Assembly: GCA_002746475.1 (NCBI GenBank)
Contig: PDOX01000051.1
Location: forward strand, 1-9,298
Direction of reading: 5' to 3'
Length of the DNA stretch: 9,298 nt
From: a candidate division SR1 bacterium
Lineage (GTDB): Bacteria; Patescibacteriota; Gracilibacteria; Absconditabacterales; Absconditicoccaceae
The translations under genes and the position numbers were made by a program. Shown one piece after another: positions 6,560 through 9,298 of this stretch (within the stretch, counting starts at the first letter, position 1; each line of letters begins with the position of its first letter). The notes beneath the pieces were generated by a model. That model saw nothing but the letters and a program-made list of their open reading frames with translations, searched no databases and had not been told where the DNA came from.

Positions 6560-8434
6560 TTATTTTTGATTAGAGCTAGTATTTTTGGTATGTATATTTT
6601 TTTTACTGTTATCAACTATACTAGCTACTGGTCAATTTCAACTAGGGATATTATTTTTTGGAGGAGAGTTGTTATTTTTTGTAGGTGGGGTATATCAATC
6701 AAAAAACATATTTAGAAATTCTTGTGGTAGTTTTAATTCAATTTTAATCTTATATGGTGTAGCTTGAGGTCTATTCGTCTTCTTTCATGGTACTTTATCT
6801 CAATCTTCTTTTGAAAAAATTACAATACGTTTTACTAAATATTCAAGCATTTTCTTTAATGATTCAATATCATTAAATATACCCTTGCCTTCTTTCAAGA
6901 CTCTATTATGAATGACATTAAGTACTTGAAGATACGATTCGGTATTGATACTTTTTTCCATTAATTTATAGTTTCTTTCAACCTTCTCTTTGATAGCATC
7001 TCTTTGAGTTAATAACTTATCTGAAAATTCTAGATATTTTTCTTCTGTTAGTGTAATATCTGTATCTGTATAGAAAGATCTTTCTAGTGTATTAAGCTTC
7101 TTTTCTAATTTAAGTGATTCTTCTATTAAAAGTTTGTTTTCTTTTTCTAATGCTTCTTTTGTGTTGTTAAAAAGTACTCATTGTTGTAATATAGTTTTGA
7201 TTGCTTTTGGATTTTTTAATAATTGCAGAATATGGAAAAGTACTAATTTATCTAAGTCTATTCTATTTAGAGGAAGACAGTTACATTTTTTATTCGCATC
7301 ATTTCTATCAGATCTTTTTCAATAGCATTGATAAATTTCCTTTCATCTACCACTACTTGGTTTTCATTGTCGTGTACACATCTCATATTTTTCTCTATGG
7401 TGTTTACAATGGTCGCAATATAATAATCAAGATAATAGATATTGAGTAGTTTTCTCTTTCTTCTTTGTTGCTGATTTTATTGCTAATTTTTCTTGTGCTT
7501 TGTTAAATAAAGGTACAGGTATAATTATTGGCATACCAGTAGGAGATTTCTTCCATTTTTCTTTGGGTAATTTTATTGTTTTTTTCGTTTTTGGATCTAC
7601 TGTTGTTTTGTCATAAAAATAATTACCTATATAACATTCATTAGATAGAATAATTCTAATGGTTTTATCAGTCCATTTATAAGGAGATTTAGCCGCTAAT
7701 TTTTTCTTTTTCTTCTTTATATCTTTAACTCCAGGTTTATTTAATGCTGAGTGTACAGGAATTGGAATTTTTTTCTCTTTTAGATAATTACAAATATCGC
7801 TTACAGAGGCATCTTCTAAAGTATACTTATGGAAAATTTCTTTTACTATTTCAGCTTCCTTTGTATATGTTCTTGGTTCTCCATTTGCATCTTTATAATA
7901 TCAAAAAGTAGCACTTTGTATTTTACCAGCTTTTTTCATTTCTTCTCTTCAAGCAGCACTTCTTTCCATAAAATTATCTCTTTCTAATTCAGCAAAAACA
8001 CCTAGTATACCAACTATAGCTTTTCCAAAAGGAGTTCTTAAGTCAAAATTCTCAGTTGCAGAAGCTATTGTAACTCCGTATTTCTCAAGTTTATTTAATG
8101 CATCATATAAAACACCAACTCTTCTTGCTAATCTATCTAATTTATACACAACTATAATATCAAAAGGAGGTTTTTTATTAAAAAAAGAATACGTTTCAAG
8201 ATCAGCAAGGATTTTAGCCCCTTGTGGTCTTTTATCAAAACTGAGTCTTCCACTAACTCCAGATTCGGTACTTTCATTATAAATGTATTGTTCCCCTGCC
8301 AATTCATATTCGTCTGAGTGAAATTTTAGCCAACTTTTTATTTTATGTCTTTGGAGAGGTATTCAATACTGTTCTACTTGTTCATCACTACTTACACGAT
8401 AATAGACAGCAACTTTTAGTTTCTTCTTCTCCAT
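6560..8434 (-). CDS. Large serine recombinase (site-specific integrase/excisionase)
   Basis: A 624-residue protein in one frame when UGA is glycine. Domains: the catalytic resolvase domain starts VAVYYRVSSDEQ (nucleophile Ser15), with YKLDRLARR (about 98-105), TPFGKAIVGILGVFAELERD and FMERS. The recombinase domain has TFGYYKDANGEPRTYTKEA (Gly178 by TGA) and WTDKTIRIILSNECYIGN (about 252-270). A zinc ribbon follows LLSGLLYCDHC (Gly336 by TGA; Cys340, 343, 353, 370, 384, 386 are candidate ligands), then a coiled coil (about 425-490) and an unusual Asn/Pro/Lys-rich tail. Such enzymes catalyse one-directional attP x attB integration or transposon excision through a 5' phosphoserine link. The length and zinc ribbon distinguish it from small invertases. 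At least a dozen glycines use TGA, so it is adapted to a table-25 host. The gene appears intact. No obvious Shine-Dalgarno sequence precedes ATG 8434, and the stop is TAA. Confidence 0.93.
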
Positions 8435-8645
8435 CTTAAATATATTAAATAAAGGTTGTTAAATTTTAGAATACATATTTGTCTTTAAAAGATTTGTTTT
8501 GTGGACACAAGTTTTCTTCTTTTTGGTTCTAAGTATAAAGTAAGTTTTTTATACTCATTTTTTCAGGGTTTTATGGACAATGCTTTTATCAAAGTTTACT
8601 GATATAATTTTATTCATATAAGGAGTAAATTCAAGCAATATTTCT
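8435..8645 (-). other. Gap upstream of the recombinase, with an open-frame fragment and an inverted repeat
   Basis: These 211 bp separate the recombinase from the resolvase remnant. A minus-strand frame is open from 8674 to a TAA at 8549 and reads protein-like residues such as FTPYMNKIISVNFDKSIV. It overlaps the end of the resolvase remnant in another frame. Its only ATG (8617) would give 22 residues, with no ribosome binding site. It may be a decayed gene piece or chance. No convincing promoter for the recombinase is seen. The rest is AT-rich and featureless. Confidence 0.3.
8532..8555. repeat. Perfect 8-bp inverted repeat upstream of the recombinase
   Basis: AGTATAAA (8532-8539) and TTTATACT (8548-8555) flank an 8-bp loop. 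It lies about 100 bp before the recombinase start, where an operator, a recombination subsite or a hairpin could be. On the plus strand T-rich sequence follows, so a weak terminator is another reading. Confidence 0.4.
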
Positions 8646-9112
8646 TTATACTTCCCCCTTACAAATGCTTCATACTAGGCTTTTACTTACTTTCATCTTT
8701 TTAGCTATATCTCTTATAGAACATCAAGCTTTTCTTAATTCTTGTATTTTTATTTTACTCACATATTTCTTTGGTCTTCATAATTTTTTCCCTTGTTTCT
8801 TTGCTCTTAATAGTCAAACTTTAACCCTTTCTCTCTAAATGTATCTAGTGTTGTAATGAGCTGTTTTGTAGAACGGGACATACGGTCAAACCTAAACACC
8901 AACACAACATCAAACTTTCTTTTACAAGCATCATTCATCAGTTCATCTAATCACGGTCTTTTTTCTTTGCTTCAACTGATTTGGTCAGTATAAACTTTTG
9001 TGATTGTTCGCCCTCTTTGTTTTGCATATTCTTTTAACGGTAAGGTTTGAGTTGTTAAGTCTTGCCCTTTATCTGTTGTACTAACTCTTGCATAAATTCA
9101 TACTCTTTTCAT
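8646..9112 (-). pseudogene. Small serine resolvase/invertase, disrupted by an internal deletion and frameshift
   Basis: The N-terminal part (9112 to 8807) reads MKRVGIYARVSTTDKGQD, with the catalytic Ser in ARVS, later RPGLDELMNDA and FDVVLVFRFDRMSRS. It stops at a TAA just after FREKGLKFDY. In another frame the C-terminal part resumes (about 8807 to 8646) as RAKKQGKKLGRPKK, followed by a helix-turn-helix (IRDIAKKMKVSKSLVGSI) and a TAA. What is missing is the stretch family members carry between them: the end of the catalytic fold and the first part of helix E, with the conserved TPMGK and AELER residues, roughly 40-45 residues. Because the loss is not a multiple of three, the two halves no longer join. 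Both halves use TGA as glycine, so the gene was functional in a table-25 host before decay. It is distinct from the neighbouring large recombinase. Confidence 0.85.
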
Positions 9113-9145
9113 TATTATTTCTTATTGAATAAAAAAATAAAAGTA

Positions 9146-9198
9146 TAAAAAAAGCTAGAAGTCAGGGTAATAAAAACTTTTAACCATATCTTCTAGCT
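9146..9198 (-). terminator. Hairpin terminator overlapping the 3' end of the right-edge gene
   Basis: Minus strand AGCTAGAAG (9198-9190) pairs perfectly with CTTCTAGCT (9161-9153) across a 28-nt loop, followed by seven T (9153-9147). The TAG stop of the right-edge gene (9157-9155) is inside the descending stem, so the last codons form the hairpin. It would insulate the resolvase remnant from that gene. Confidence 0.6.
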
Positions 9199-9298
9199 CT
9201 GTATCAACTCTTTCTGGATCAAGATTGTGATATTTTTCATATTCTAACTCCATATACTTATTTCAATAATCATTTCAACTGTACCTTTCATCTAACTT
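9155..9298 (-). CDS. Unidentified protein, C-terminal fragment (enters from outside the window)
   Basis: The last 47 codons and a TAG stop of a gene whose start lies beyond 9298. The tail is acidic and tyrosine-rich, with stretches such as YMELEYEKYHNLDPERVD and ending MVKSFYYPDF. Two TGA codons (read as Gly) occur near the window edge, so it belongs to the same code. It could be helical, judging by its Glu/Lys/Leu spacing. I recognise no family or motif. It lies upstream of the resolvase remnant on the same strand, 42 bp from its start codon, and probably belongs to the same accessory region. Confidence 0.65.

Noticed and set aside
6585..6767. Plus-strand small hydrophobic protein
   Set aside because: It is antisense to the recombinase C-terminal tail, which forms a continuous frame with recognisable upstream domains; T-rich antisense sequence mimics a membrane segment.
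7134..7449. Two overlapping plus-strand hydrophobic reading frames
   Set aside because: Both are antisense to the zinc ribbon and coiled coil of the recombinase and have no family features.

Overview
The window is a low-G+C stretch of a bacterial chromosome that reads UGA as glycine (translation table 25). Under the standard code, ligA, recG and a large recombinase are each broken many times by TGA. Under table 25 each becomes one long frame, and the TGA codons fall on family-conserved glycines, for example the GEDVT motif of LigA, the helicase motifs of RecG and the FGY and LSGL motifs of the recombinase. This points to Candidatus Absconditabacteria (SR1) or Gracilibacteria (BD1-5), the Patescibacteria/CPR lineages known to use this code. 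I cannot tell which of the two. All genes except recG lie on the minus strand.

Positions 1-5820 hold housekeeping genes: the start of an L-asparaginase gene, NAD+-dependent DNA ligase (ligA) 17 bp upstream of it, a divergent recG helicase, and a convergent uracil-DNA glycosylase (ung). Three of the four act in DNA repair or recombination. LigA nicks are sealed after Ung-initiated base excision, and RecG remodels stalled forks, but the layout alone does not prove a shared regulon.

The most striking structure is a set of G+C-rich, hairpin-rich elements embedded in frame in ligA (three places) and recG (one place). They contrast sharply with the AT-rich host genes. They sit in linkers or loops between conserved domains and lengthen LigA to about 875 residues (usually about 670) without breaking it. 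Two copies show compensatory changes in a hairpin stem. They resemble in principle the Rickettsia palindromic elements, but here the reading frames stay open partly because UGA is sense.

Positions 5821-6559 hold a small four-helix membrane protein gene with a recognisable promoter and a downstream terminator. Positions 6560-9298 are accessory: an intact 624-residue large serine recombinase adapted to the UGA=Gly code, a small-resolvase pseudogene with an internal frameshifting deletion, and the 3' end of an unidentified gene closed by a hairpin terminator. This is most likely one edge of an integrated element or a remnant of several. I saw no tRNA, rRNA or CRISPR array.
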